From positions 228,692 to 292,691 of the forward strand of contig JALHRQ010000003.1 in the NCBI GenBank assembly GCA_022841375.1: a stretch of 64,000 nt of DNA, written 5' to 3'. Every line of letters begins with the position of its first letter. Position 1 is the first letter of the stretch. The DNA is from Burkholderiales bacterium (lineage in GTDB: Bacteria; Pseudomonadota; Gammaproteobacteria; Burkholderiales; SG8-41). Position numbers and translations under genes: made by a program. The notes beneath the pieces are model-generated. The model did not search any database, had not been told where the DNA came from, and saw only the letters and a list, made by a program, of their open reading frames with translations. Positions 45,092 to 53,740 of this stretch are shown one piece after another.

Positions 45092-45709
45092 ATGGACACA
45101 TCGGGCCATGCGGTAATTGAAAAGAACATGGGGCTGATGATCGTGTTGATCATTGTCGCGATCAGCTTTGGCGGCCTGGTGGAAATCGTGCCGCTGTTTT
45201 TCCAGAAATCGACGACCGAACCGGTTGCCGGCCTCAAACCCTATACGGCTATGCAACTCTCGGGCCGCGATGTCTACATCCGTGAGGGTTGCTACAACTG
45301 CCATTCCCAGATGATCCGGCCGTTCCGCGCCGAGACCGAGCGTTATGGTCACTACTCGGTGGCGGGTGAGTTCGTCTATGACCATCCCTTCCAGTGGGGC
45401 AGCAAGCGCACCGGACCGGATCTGGCGCGAGTTGGCGGCCGTTATTCCGATGACTGGCATCGCGTGCATCTGATTAATCCGCGCGATCTGGTGCCGGAGT
45501 CAAACATGCCGGCCTACGCGTGGCTGGCCACGGCGGCGGTGGATGCCGATGGCGTGCCGGGCAAGATGCGTGCGCTGCGCAAGCTTGGCGTTCCCTACAC
45601 CGAGGAAGACATCGCCAAGGCGAGCGAAGCCGTAAAAGGCAAAACCGAACTCGATGCGTTGATTGCGTACCTGCAGGGCATGGGTACCGCGCTGCGCAAT
45701 GTGAGATAA
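45092..45709 (+). CDS. ccoO: Cbb3-type cytochrome c oxidase subunit II
   Basis: A 205-residue membrane-anchored monoheme cytochrome c: one N-terminal helix ([23 protein letters not shown]), then the heme site [12 protein letters not shown] and a Met ligand in [11 protein letters not shown]. It passes electrons from CcoP to CcoN. The ATG follows AGGAGAG. Confidence 0.97.
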   Translation: MDTSGHAVIEKNMGLMIVLIIVAISFGGLVEIVPLFFQKSTTEPVAGLKPYTAMQLSGRDVYIREGCYNCHSQMIRPFRAETERYGHYSVAGEFVYDHPFQWGSKRTGPDLARVGGRYSDDWHRVHLINPRDLVPESNMPAYAWLATAAVDADGVPGKMRALRKLGVPYTEEDIAKASEAVKGKTELDALIAYLQGMGTALRNVR

Positions 45710-45712
45710 GTC

Positions 45713-45901
45713 ATGGATATCAATCTGGTGCGTTCGATACTGACCGCGGTGCTGTTTGCGGTGTTCTTGGGCATCGTGCTGTGGGCCTGGAGCAGTCGCC
45801 GCAAGTCGGACTTTGAGGCTGCGGCGCGGTTGCCGCTGGATGATGATTTGGCAGAGCAGGAAATGGCGGGGAATAACGGAAGCAAGGGGAGAGCACAATA
45901 A
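45713..45901 (+). CDS. ccoQ: Cbb3-type oxidase component CcoQ
   Basis: A 62-residue single-helix protein (ILTAVLFAVFLGIVLWAWSSRRKSDFEAAARLPL) with the typical FEAAARLPLDDD tail. It stabilises the assembled oxidase. It lies three bases after ccoO and shares one base with ccoP (TAATG). Confidence 0.95.
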   Translation: MDINLVRSILTAVLFAVFLGIVLWAWSSRRKSDFEAAARLPLDDDLAEQEMAGNNGSKGRAQ

Positions 45902-46815
45902 TGAGTGATTTTGTTCACGACGGCTGGAGTCTCTACATCGCCATCATCACGCTGGCCAGCCTGGTTGCCTGTGCCGTGCTGCTCAAATTGATGTCCACGA
46001 GCAAGATGGCGCCGGGTGAAAAAACGGGTACCACGGGCCATGTCTGGGATGAAGACCTGCAGGAATGGCACAACCCGCTGCCAAGCTGGTGGATGTGGCT
46101 GTTCTACATCACCATCGTGTTTGCGCTGGTCTACCTGATCCTTTATCCGGGACTGGGTTCATACAAGGGTTATCTGGGCTGGACCTCCACGGGCCAGTAT
46201 CAGGACGAGCAGAAACAGGCTGCGGCAACCTATGGTCCGATCATCGACAAGTTCCTCAAGCAGGACGTGCAGACCGTGGCGGCCAATCCGGAAGCCCGGG
46301 AAATCGGGCAGCGTCTGTTCCTCAATTATTGCGCGCAGTGTCATGGTTCGGATGCCGGTGGTTCCAAGGGCTACCCCAACCTGCGCGACAGTGACTGGCT
46401 CTATGGCGGTACGCCCGAAGCGATCAAGGCAACTCTGATCAATGGACGCATTGGCGCGATGCCCCCGATGGGGGCTGCTGTAGGTGGTACCGAGGACGTG
46501 CGTGATGTTGCGCACTTCGTGCTGTCGATTTCCGGCCGCACGCATGACAGCATGCGGGCACAGCGCGGCAAGGCCAAGTTCGCTTCGACCTGTGCGGCCT
46601 GCCACGGACTGGATGGCAAGGGCAACCAGCAAATCGGTGCCCCCAATCTGACGGACGATATCTGGCTGCATGGCGGTACCGAAGCGGTGATTATCGAAAC
46701 CATCGTCAATGGCCGGATGAACCAAATGCCGGCGCACAAGGATTTCCTCGACGAAGGGAAAATTCACCTGCTGACCGCCTACGTTCTCGGATTCTCCAAC
46801 CAGGCGGCAAAATAA
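45901..46815 (+). CDS. ccoP: Cbb3-type cytochrome c oxidase subunit III (diheme)
   Basis: A 304-residue diheme cytochrome c with an N-terminal FixP domain (HVWDEDLQEWHNPLPSWWMWLFYITIVFAL) that includes the membrane anchor, and two heme sites, CAQCHGSDAGG and CAACHGLDGKG. It receives electrons from the bc1 complex through soluble cytochromes. Confidence 0.97.
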   Translation: MSDFVHDGWSLYIAIITLASLVACAVLLKLMSTSKMAPGEKTGTTGHVWDEDLQEWHNPLPSWWMWLFYITIVFALVYLILYPGLGSYKGYLGWTSTGQYQDEQKQAAATYGPIIDKFLKQDVQTVAANPEAREIGQRLFLNYCAQCHGSDAGGSKGYPNLRDSDWLYGGTPEAIKATLINGRIGAMPPMGAAVGGTEDVRDVAHFVLSISGRTHDSMRAQRGKAKFASTCAACHGLDGKGNQQIGAPNLTDDIWLHGGTEAVIIETIVNGRMNQMPAHKDFLDEGKIHLLTAYVLGFSNQAAK

Positions 46816-48231
46816 GTGCGGGCGCCGGACCATGCAGCGGGGCCGGCCACGGAAGATACCGAGACCTCGCTATACGAGGTCCGGAAGAAGATTTACATGC
46901 GCGCCGTCAGCGGTCTTTTCGCCCGCTGGCGGATTGCGCTGGTCATCCTTACCCAGCTGGTCTTCTACTGTTCACCCTGGCTGATCTGGAACGACCGTCA
47001 GGCCGTCCTCTTCGATCTGGTTTCGCGAAAGTTTTTTATCTTCGGTCTGGTGTTCTGGCCGCAGGATTTTATTTTCCTGACGGCGCTGCTGATTATCTCG
47101 GCGTATTCACTCTTCCTGTTTACCGCGGTGGCCGGGCGGCTGTGGTGCGGTTATGCCTGCCCGCAGACGGTCTATACCGAGATGTTCATGTGGATCGAGC
47201 GCAAGATCGAGGGCGACCGCGTGCAGCGCATGCGCCTCGACCAGTCGTCGCTGGATGTCCGCAAGTTTGGTTTGAAAGCGCTCAAGCACGGCGTATGGAT
47301 TGCGGTGGCGCTGTGGACTGGCTTTACCTTTGTCGGTTATTTCACGCCGATCAAGACGCTCGCGGCTTCTTTTTCGCCGTGGACACTGGGGCCGTGGGAA
47401 ACGTTCTGGATTTTCTTCTATGGCTTTGCCACCTACGGCAATGCCGGCTGGATGCGCGAGCAGGTGTGCAAGTACATGTGCCCTTATGCCCGCTTCCAGA
47501 GCGTGATGTTCGACCCCGACACTTTGGTCATCACCTACGATGCCAAACGCGGCGACCCGCGCGGCGCACGCGGACGCAAGGCGGATCCAAAGTCCATGGG
47601 CTTGGGAGACTGTGTGGACTGCAACATCTGCGTCCAGGTGTGTCCTACCGGCATCGATATCCGCAACGGCCTGCAATACGAATGCATAGGCTGTGCCGCT
47701 TGCATTGACGGCTGCGATCAGGTCATGGACAAAATGGGTTACGCCCGCGGGCTGATCCGCTATTCGACCGAGAACGCGATGTCCGGGAAATATGCTGACA
47801 AGGACATTACGCAGCATGTTTTGCGGCCACGAATAATGATTTACAGCGGTCTGCTGGTGCTGGTTGTCATGGCATTTATCGGCGGCCTGCTGTTGCGCAG
47901 CCCGCTCAAAGTCGACGTCATCCGCGACCGTGGCGCGATGGTGCGCGATGCCGGCGGTGGCATGATCGAGAACGTCTATCAGCTGCAGTTCATCAATACC
48001 GATGAGGCGCCGCGCCGCTATAACGTCACGGTCAGCGGTCTCAACGGCATGCAGGTGATCATGCGCCAGCCGGTTGAAGTGCCGCCGGCAACTACCCAGG
48101 TATTTCCGGTTTCAGTGAGGCTGGATCCGGGCGGTATCGAAGCCGGATCCCATGCTATCGTTTTCCATATCGTCGATCTTGACCGGGCGGATGTCCGCGC
48201 CGACGAAAAATCGCGTTTTTTTGTTCGCTGA
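46816..48231 (+). CDS. ccoG: Cbb3 oxidase accessory protein CcoG
   Basis: A 471-residue polyferredoxin-like membrane protein. It has several N-terminal helices with WCGYACPQTVYTEMFMWIER, two 4Fe-4S motifs (CVDCNICVQVCPTGI and CIGCAACIDGCDQ), and a C-terminal periplasmic Ig-like domain. CcoG is linked to Cu(II) reduction during cbb3 assembly. The start is GTG 46816, directly after the ccoP stop. Confidence 0.95.
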   Translation: MRAPDHAAGPATEDTETSLYEVRKKIYMRAVSGLFARWRIALVILTQLVFYCSPWLIWNDRQAVLFDLVSRKFFIFGLVFWPQDFIFLTALLIISAYSLFLFTAVAGRLWCGYACPQTVYTEMFMWIERKIEGDRVQRMRLDQSSLDVRKFGLKALKHGVWIAVALWTGFTFVGYFTPIKTLAASFSPWTLGPWETFWIFFYGFATYGNAGWMREQVCKYMCPYARFQSVMFDPDTLVITYDAKRGDPRGARGRKADPKSMGLGDCVDCNICVQVCPTGIDIRNGLQYECIGCAACIDGCDQVMDKMGYARGLIRYSTENAMSGKYADKDITQHVLRPRIMIYSGLLVLVVMAFIGGLLLRSPLKVDVIRDRGAMVRDAGGGMIENVYQLQFINTDEAPRRYNVTVSGLNGMQVIMRQPVEVPPATTQVFPVSVRLDPGGIEAGSHAIVFHIVDLDRADVRADEKSRFFVR

Positions 48232-48241
48232 GGAGTGTGCC

Positions 48242-48760
48242 GTGAGAATGACGCAGACTGATACGTTGCCGTGGTACCGGGAACCTTGGCCGTGGTTGCT
48301 GATGGCGGGTCCCGCTGCGGTGGTGGTGGCCGGATTTGCCACGCTCTGGCTGGCAGTAAGCAGCAACGACGGACTGGTTGCCGACGATTATTACAAACAG
48401 GGTCTGGCCATCAATCAGACGCTGCAGCGCGAAGCGCTGGCGGCAAAGCAGGGCTTGCAAGCCGCGGCACAGTTTGCCGACGAGGGTCGCCGCATCAGCG
48501 TGCAGTTGGAGGCCGCGTCGGGGACGCCGCTGCCTGACACACTGCAGATGCGCATCGTGCATCCGACCCGTGCGGGGCGGGATGGACTGGTACTGTTGCG
48601 CAAGACCGCCGCGGGCCGTTATGAGGGCGTCGGCCCGGTATTGGCCGATGCACGGTGGATGCTGATCCTCCAGGATCAGCAATCGACCTGGCGGCTTGAT
48701 GGCGCCATGGCCGCATCGCAGCAGGGGATAGTCAGTCTGTCCCCGGCAAGTTCAAGATAG
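48242..48760 (+). CDS. ccoH: FixH/CcoH-family cbb3 assembly protein
   Basis: A 172-residue single-helix protein with a FixH domain (PWYREPWPWLLMAGPAAVVVAG, then SNDGLVADDYYKQGLAINQTL). It associates early with CcoN during oxidase assembly. The open frame begins 90 bases earlier inside ccoG. GTG 48242 is six bases from AGGAG, better than ATG 48248. Confidence 0.92.
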   Translation: MRMTQTDTLPWYREPWPWLLMAGPAAVVVAGFATLWLAVSSNDGLVADDYYKQGLAINQTLQREALAAKQGLQAAAQFADEGRRISVQLEAASGTPLPDTLQMRIVHPTRAGRDGLVLLRKTAAGRYEGVGPVLADARWMLILQDQQSTWRLDGAMAASQQGIVSLSPASSR

Positions 48761-48770
48761 GAGACACCCG

Positions 48771-48914
48771 ATGGCCTGGAAACTTCTGTTTGGTTCGGAT
48801 ATGGGATTGTTCAGTCTGGTCACGATCGCAGTGGTTATCGTCATCGGGGCGGGGTTTTATATATTCGTCCGCCGGAAAATGGCTGAAGAAGAAAACAACC
48901 GGCCCGGCGCCTGA
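48771..48914 (+). CDS. DUF3149-type single-helix small protein
   Basis: A 47-residue membrane protein: MAWKLLFGSDMGLFSLVTIA, then a helix to about residue 33, and a charged RRKMAEEE tail. The WKLLFGSD-x-G-L opening is the mark of the DUF3149 family, whose function is unknown. Placed between ccoH and fnr with a GGAG ribosome site, it may be an accessory small subunit of the oxidase complex. Confidence 0.85.
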   Translation: MAWKLLFGSDMGLFSLVTIAVVIVIGAGFYIFVRRKMAEEENNRPGA

Positions 48915-48953
48915 GGCGCAGTACAACCCGGTCGAGCAATAGGGAGGAAACCG

Positions 48954-49193
48954 ATGGGCAAATGGCTGATGTGGATATTGTGGCCGTCATTTATTGTCGG
49001 CGGCATCGCGGAAGGTGCATTTTTTACGCTGATTAATCCCCGGGAACTCTATCTCTTCGGGGAACCGGTGCAATGGTCGGCAACGGCGGTCTACTCGGTG
49101 GGTTTTTTCGCGTTCTGGGCTGTAGCAGCAGCTTCCAGCGCATTCACCTGTTTTTTGCAGCGCGGCGCGGTCGATGTCAATGCACCGGATTGA
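48954..49193 (+). CDS. Small two-helix membrane protein of the cco operon
   Basis: A 79-residue protein with two membrane helices (about residues 4-28 and 43-67) joined by LINPRELYLFGEPVQWS. It starts behind GGGAGG and is co-directional with the cco genes. I recognise no domain. It converges with fnr. Its position suggests a cbb3-related or low-oxygen role, but that is inference. Confidence 0.75.
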   Translation: MGKWLMWILWPSFIVGGIAEGAFFTLINPRELYLFGEPVQWSATAVYSVGFFAFWAVAAASSAFTCFLQRGAVDVNAPD

Positions 49194-49245
49194 GCGGATT
49201 CCGGAGTTCCGCTTCATCAGTTCTTAGCGGCTGTTATGACCGGGA

Positions 49246-50040
49246 TCAGGAACGGCAGCTGTGGTGGCTGACCAGTTCTTTCAGGTTGTCCAGGCTGAGG
49301 ATGCGCAGGTGCTTGTTCTGCACTGCAATCAGCCCTTGCGCCTGGAAGTGCGACAGCGTGCGGCTGACGGTTTCCAGTTTCAAACCCAGATAACTGCCGA
49401 TTTCCTCGCGCGTCATGCGCAGATGAAACTCAGTGGGCGAGTAGCCGCGCGCGGCAAAACGCTGGGACAGGTTGAGCAGGAAAGCGGCGAGACGCTCCTC
49501 CGCGCGCATGCTGCCCAACAACAGCATGACTCCGTAGTCACGGGCGATTTCGCGGCTCATGATGCGGTGAAAGTGCTGCTGCAACGAAGGAATGTTGCGG
49601 GACAGCCCTTCAAGATCCTTCAGCGGGATTTCGCAGACTTCGCTATCCTCCAGCGCCACCGCATCGCACAAATGCTGATTGGTGCCGATTGCGTCCAGCC
49701 CCATTAGATCGCCCATCATGTGAAAGCCGGCCACCTGCTCACGGCCATCTTCGTGGAGCACGCAGCTTTTCATGAAACCCGAGCGTATCGCGTAGAGTGA
49801 GTGCAGCGCCACGCCGGACCGGAACAGATAGTCCCCCCGTTTGACGGGGCGCCGGCGGGCGATCAGTTCATCCACGGATTTCAGCTCAATGGCAGACAGA
49901 CCGGCCGGCAGGCAAAGCTCCTGCAGGCTGCAGGTGGAACAGGCGGTTTTGAGCTTGTCGACCTCGACAATGCGCAGGGTTGTGGGCATGCTGGGGTGGG
50001 CGAAACCGTGAAATTGGAAATATTGAATGGAGGGCGACAT
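49246..50040 (-). CDS. fnr: FNR-type oxygen-sensing transcription factor
   Basis: A 264-residue FNR. The 4Fe-4S ligands are all present: Cys34, Cys37 and Cys43 (CSTCSLQELC) and Cys136, the last at the same distance as in E. coli FNR. The cNMP-like roll is followed by a helix-turn-helix with EETVSR-type recognition (LETVSRTLSHF), which reads TTGAT half-sites. ATG 50040 follows GAGGGTAAG; the open frame extends over hemN on the other strand, but that part is not coding. An FNR box 13 bases upstream suggests autoregulation. Confidence 0.96.
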   Translation of the reverse strand: MSPSIQYFQFHGFAHPSMPTTLRIVEVDKLKTACSTCSLQELCLPAGLSAIELKSVDELIARRRPVKRGDYLFRSGVALHSLYAIRSGFMKSCVLHEDGREQVAGFHMMGDLMGLDAIGTNQHLCDAVALEDSEVCEIPLKDLEGLSRNIPSLQQHFHRIMSREIARDYGVMLLLGSMRAEERLAAFLLNLSQRFAARGYSPTEFHLRMTREEIGSYLGLKLETVSRTLSHFQAQGLIAVQNKHLRILSLDNLKELVSHHSCRS

Positions 50041-50052
50041 CTTACCCTCGTT

Positions 50053-50066
50053 TTGATCTGCGTCAA
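50053..50066 (+). promoter_or_regulatory. FNR box between fnr and hemN
   Basis: TTGATCTGCGTCAA, one mismatch to consensus, lies between divergent fnr and hemN. It is so close to the fnr start that binding probably represses fnr, while its centre about 62 bases before hemN fits activation there. Confidence 0.8.
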
Positions 50067-50121
50067 AGTCCTGCAGTCTGCTGGTTGTCACAATCACGGC
50101 CAGACTGTGAAATGAATCCAA

Positions 50122-51531
50122 ATGAATAACGCACTGGTTGTCCCCGAAGCGCTGCCTATCGAGGTTGATCTCGACTTGATCCGGCGCATGGATCGTAATG
50201 GTCCGCGCTACACCTCGTACCCCACCGCCGATCGTTTTGTGGAGGCTTTTGACGCCGAAACCTATCAATCCTGGGTCGCGCGTCGCAATATAGGCGGCAT
50301 ACGCCGGGCGCTGTCGATTTATATTCACCTGCCGTTTTGCAGCACGGTCTGCTTCTATTGCGCATGCAATAAGGTGGTGACCAAGGATCGCAGCAAAGGT
50401 GATAAGTACCTGCAGTATCTGTTCCGTGAAATCGACATGCAGGGTCCCCTGTTCAAGGACGATCGCGTCGTCGAACAAATGCACTGGGGCGGCGGCACCC
50501 CGACTTTTTTCAGCATGGAGCAGATGTCTGCGCTTTGCGATCATCTCAAGCACCATTTTCAGATGTCGCCCGATGGCGAATATTCGATCGAACTGGACCC
50601 GCGCACCATTGAGGCCGCGCAGATGCAGGCGCTGCGCGACATGGGTTTCAACCGGGTCAGTCTCGGGGTTCAGGATTTCGATCCTGACGTGCAGCGCGCG
50701 GTCAACCGCATCCAGAGCGAGGAGCAGACGCTGGCAGTGATGGAGGCGGCACGCGTTGCCGGGTTTGCATCGATCAATGTCGATCTCATTTACGGACTGC
50801 CGAAACAAACCCTGCTCAGCTTCAACCGTACGCTGGGGCGGGTGATTTCCTCGTCGCCCGATCGCATTGCCATCTACAACTACGCGCACCTGCCGACGCG
50901 CTTCAAGCCGCAGCGGCGCATTGCAGATGCCGAACTGCCGACGCCGGATATCAAACTGAAGCTGCTCGGGCTGGCTGCGCAGCGGCTGCGTGAGGCGGGT
51001 TATGTTTATATCGGCATGGATCATTTTGCCAAACCCGACGACTCCCTGGCCGTGGCCCAGCGTCATGGCCACCTGCACCGTAATTTCCAGGGATATTCCA
51101 CCCATGCCGAGTGTGACCTGATCGGTCTCGGGGTGTCTGCCATCGGCGCCATCGGGCCGACCTACAACCAGAATCACCGACACCTCGAAACTTACTATGA
51201 TGCGATTGACCGCGGGCTGCTGCCGGTGGCACGCGGCCTTGAGCTTTCAGCCGATGATCTGGTCCGCCGCGCAGTGATTCAGAGCCTGGCCTGCCAGTTC
51301 AAATTGTCAAAACGATCCATCGAAATTGCCTACCTGATCGACTTCGAGCGGTACTTTCACGATGAAGTGATTGATCTGCAGCAGATGGTCGCCGATGGGC
51401 TGGTGCAGCTGGACGACGAGTGGATTGTTGTCACGCCGCGGGGCCGCATGCTGATCCGCAACGTCTGCATGGTGTTTGACAAGTACCTCCGCCGCGAACG
51501 TGAGACCATGCGTTATTCGCGGGTGATCTAG
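50122..51531 (+). CDS. hemN: Oxygen-independent coproporphyrinogen III dehydrogenase
   Basis: A 469-residue radical SAM enzyme that converts coproporphyrinogen III to protoporphyrinogen IX without oxygen. The cluster motif C-x3-C-x2-C is in LPFCSTVCFYCACN, with the extra Cys typical of true HemN. GGGTPTFF, SVELDPR-like SIELDPRTI and the C-terminal HemN domain follow. It provides heme when oxygen is low, in line with the FNR box upstream. Confidence 0.97.
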   Translation: MNNALVVPEALPIEVDLDLIRRMDRNGPRYTSYPTADRFVEAFDAETYQSWVARRNIGGIRRALSIYIHLPFCSTVCFYCACNKVVTKDRSKGDKYLQYLFREIDMQGPLFKDDRVVEQMHWGGGTPTFFSMEQMSALCDHLKHHFQMSPDGEYSIELDPRTIEAAQMQALRDMGFNRVSLGVQDFDPDVQRAVNRIQSEEQTLAVMEAARVAGFASINVDLIYGLPKQTLLSFNRTLGRVISSSPDRIAIYNYAHLPTRFKPQRRIADAELPTPDIKLKLLGLAAQRLREAGYVYIGMDHFAKPDDSLAVAQRHGHLHRNFQGYSTHAECDLIGLGVSAIGAIGPTYNQNHRHLETYYDAIDRGLLPVARGLELSADDLVRRAVIQSLACQFKLSKRSIEIAYLIDFERYFHDEVIDLQQMVADGLVQLDDEWIVVTPRGRMLIRNVCMVFDKYLRRERETMRYSRVI

Positions 51532-51533
51532 GG

Positions 51534-52295
51534 GTGCTGGTGGACGGCTGGCTGCAGACCATGGCGTTCACCGCTTTTATGGCGGGCCTGCTCGGCGGCG
51601 CGCATTGCGCGGCCATGTGCGGAAGCATTGTCGGCATGACCTGCGCCCCCGGCACTGACGGCAAGCCACGCAGTTTTTCCCGCAGTTTTACCTTTCCTCT
51701 GGCCTATAACCTCGGCCGCATCTGCAGCTATATTCTCGCGGGTGCGCTTGCCGGTTCGTTGGGGCAGGCCGGCATGGCGTTGCGCGGCGGCGTGCTTGCC
51801 CAGCATCTGCTGATGTTCCTGATAGGCACAACGCTTATTGTTGTTGCCTTGAATGTCGCCGGCGTGCGTCCGGTCACGCGTGGCATTGAAGCCGCAGGCA
51901 GCATACTGTGGCGCCGGGTGCAGCCGGTTTCACGCCACTTTCTGCCGGTCACCACACCCTGGCAGGCGCTGGGGCTGGGTGCGTTGTGGGGTTGGTTGCC
52001 CTGCGGCATGGTGTATGCAGTATTGCTGACGGCGCTGGCCTCCGGCGATGCTGCTGAAGGCGCTTCCATTCTTGCGGCGTTCGGCCTGGGCACGCTGCCC
52101 AATCTGCTGCTGATCGGTTCGGCTGTTGGCGGTGCGCGGCGCTGGACGCGGATCGGGTGGGTGCGTTATCCGGCAAGTGCGCTGATTGCCGCAGTGGGGA
52201 TTTACGGCATGCTGCATGTGCTGCAACCCGCTGCGCAACAGCCCGACAGCCTGCTTTGCCGGATGGCGCCGGGACTGGCGGAACTGCTGCGCTGA
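51534..52295 (+). CDS. TauE/SafE-like (DUF2/UreH-type) membrane protein
   Basis: A 253-residue protein with about six helices and the motif GLLGGAHCAAMCGSIVGM near the N-terminus, typical of the UreH/CcdA-like sulfite-exporter-TauE/SafE group. Such genes often sit with cbb3 and cop genes and are thought to move copper or sulfur compounds. The start is GTG 51534, two bases after the hemN stop, with a further GTG at 51540. Confidence 0.85.
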   Translation: MLVDGWLQTMAFTAFMAGLLGGAHCAAMCGSIVGMTCAPGTDGKPRSFSRSFTFPLAYNLGRICSYILAGALAGSLGQAGMALRGGVLAQHLLMFLIGTTLIVVALNVAGVRPVTRGIEAAGSILWRRVQPVSRHFLPVTTPWQALGLGALWGWLPCGMVYAVLLTALASGDAAEGASILAAFGLGTLPNLLLIGSAVGGARRWTRIGWVRYPASALIAAVGIYGMLHVLQPAAQQPDSLLCRMAPGLAELLR

Positions 52296-52306
52296 TCAGC
52301 GCGGTC

Positions 52307-52336
52307 AAGGCGACGCAACAGTTGCGTCGCCTTTTT
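52307..52336 (+). terminator. Rho-independent terminator
   Basis: AAGGCGACGCAAC pairs with GTTGCGTCGCCTT and runs into TTTT. It lies between the TauE/SafE-like gene and the converging sodC gene, and the A/T runs on both sides let it serve both. Confidence 0.9.
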
Positions 52337-52346
52337 TCAGTTGACC

Positions 52347-52862
52347 TTAGCGGATTACGCCACAGGCGACACGGCCGCCTGAATTGCCCGTCGGATCGGT
52401 GGCCTGATCGTCGGCAGCGGCGTGGATCACCACCGCACGACCGATGATGCCGTCGGGTGTGCTATTGCTTACCGAAATGCCGCCCACCACAAAACTGAAC
52501 TTGGCGATGCCTTTGTCGTTGAAGGAGATGTTGCCCAGATCGCCGGCATGACGCTCGGGTTCGTACGGTCCGCCGTGTTTGTGATTGCCCGGGTTGAAGT
52601 GCGCACCCGCGTTCATCGCCTGCGCATCGCTGCAATCGCCCTTATCGTGGATGTGGAAACCTTTGGGTCCCTGGCTGTGACCGCTGATTTCACCGCTCAC
52701 ACGCACGATGTCGGCACCGGCCTGGGTGAAGGTCACAGTCCCCCGGACCTGGCTGCCGCTGCGCGGCTCCAGCGTCGCTGTGCCGACGGCGTCCAGTTGG
52801 GGCGTGCTTGCGCAGCCCGAGGCGAGGGCGACGAGGGCTGCGGTGATGACGGTGCGCTTCAT
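52347..52862 (-). CDS. sodC: Cu-Zn superoxide dismutase-family lipoprotein
   Basis: A 171-residue periplasmic enzyme that removes superoxide. The signal ends in a lipobox (ALASGC, Cys17), so it is lipid-anchored. Metal-site segments are GFHIHDKGDC, AGAHFNPGNHKHGG, ERHAGDLGN and VVIHAAADD, and the C-terminal GGRVACGVI holds the conserved Arg and disulfide Cys. Confidence 0.95.
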   Translation of the reverse strand: MKRTVITAALVALASGCASTPQLDAVGTATLEPRSGSQVRGTVTFTQAGADIVRVSGEISGHSQGPKGFHIHDKGDCSDAQAMNAGAHFNPGNHKHGGPYEPERHAGDLGNISFNDKGIAKFSFVVGGISVSNSTPDGIIGRAVVIHAAADDQATDPTGNSGGRVACGVIR

Positions 52863-52907
52863 GGGTGATCTCCTTTGGTGTGCCGCGATGCTGCGGCGAG
52901 TTTATTG

Positions 52908-52920
52908 CAACTTATTGATT
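52908..52920 (+). repeat. Diverged copy of the AT-rich dispersed repeat
   Basis: The gap between sodC and the Rieske gene contains AACTTATTGATT, matching 10 of 12 positions of AAGTAATTGATT, followed by TTATTGAATTT. This is the weakest member of the set. Confidence 0.3.
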
Positions 52921-52930
52921 TTATTGAATT

Positions 52931-53644
52931 TTAACAACGTACCTGCTGCTTGCAGAATTGCGCCAGGGGGCTGACGGTGATTTTCCCGGCCACGCGTTGT
53001 TGCGCGCGGCCACCGCCGTGCTCCAAGGATAAACGCATTTCATACTTGCTGAAAAAGGTATTGAACATTTCGCCACCGAGCGTGCCGGTGGCGAACAGCG
53101 TGTCGCTGGCGGGGTCATGCTCCAGCAGGATCGCGCACAAGGGTTGCGGCGCCGGCCCCGCCATGACTTTGGCGCCGGCTGCGGGATCGTACTCACTGTG
53201 TTCAGAGCAGCAATGGATCATGTTTGGCTGGGCTGCACGGGCAGTGGACTGGGCGCGATAACTGATGAAGCTGATCTGCCGGGTCGGATAAGTCAGTTGA
53301 TGCGAGCAGATCGCCGAATAAGCGACGATCGCACGTTGGGGGCCGACGCCGCCGGGCCACTGGTAGGCCGCACCTTGCACGGTTTTCAGAGCAACGTTCT
53401 GCGTGGTCGGTTTGCCCAGATTGAGCAGGAAGCAGGGCGTGCTTTCAAAGGGATAATGGAAGACGTAGTTCTCGCCGACGACCAGTTGCGCGGCCCGCAG
53501 CGGCTGACCGGCGCTGTCCGTCAACTGCACTTTTCCATACAGCCGGGGCCTGGCATCAGCCGCGGCAAAAGCATCCTGGCCGAAACTGACGGCAGTGGCG
53601 GCGCAGGATGTGGCGCAGAGGCGGATGAAGTCGCGGCGTTCCAT
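52931..53644 (-). CDS. Tat-exported Rieske-type 2Fe-2S protein
   Basis: A 237-residue protein with a twin-arginine-type leader (ERRDFIRLC, then a hydrophobic stretch) and the Rieske ligand pattern Cys113-x-His115 and Cys146-x2-His149 (CSH ... CSEH). A further Cys at 145 and Cys residues near the C-terminus are unusual. It should be a periplasmic electron carrier. It lies just beyond the terminator that ends the mto operon and is transcribed the same way, so an electron-transfer link to MtoAB is possible but not shown. Confidence 0.82.
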   Translation of the reverse strand: MERRDFIRLCATSCAATAVSFGQDAFAAADARPRLYGKVQLTDSAGQPLRAAQLVVGENYVFHYPFESTPCFLLNLGKPTTQNVALKTVQGAAYQWPGGVGPQRAIVAYSAICSHQLTYPTRQISFISYRAQSTARAAQPNMIHCCSEHSEYDPAAGAKVMAGPAPQPLCAILLEHDPASDTLFATGTLGGEMFNTFFSKYEMRLSLEHGGGRAQQRVAGKITVSPLAQFCKQQVRC

Positions 53645-53697
53645 TATGCTGCTTATTCTTTGGGTGAGCCCCTGTCGCTGTCAATCGGTGGGCGCAC

Positions 53698-53730
53698 AAA
53701 AAAACGGCCCGCCGAGGCGGGCCGTTTTTG
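53698..53730 (-). terminator. Rho-independent terminator after mtoB
   Basis: A 14-base stem, AAAAACGGCCCGCC with GGCGGGCCGTTTTT in effect, around a GAG loop. It ends the mtoD-cymA-mtoA-mtoB unit and separates it from the Rieske gene. Confidence 0.92.
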
Positions 53731-53740
53731 CAATATGCAG

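Noticed and set aside
50041-51183. N-terminal extension of the fnr open frame over hemN
   Set aside because: FNR similarity and a ribosome site begin at 50040; the extension is antisense to the conserved hemN gene and would cover the FNR box.
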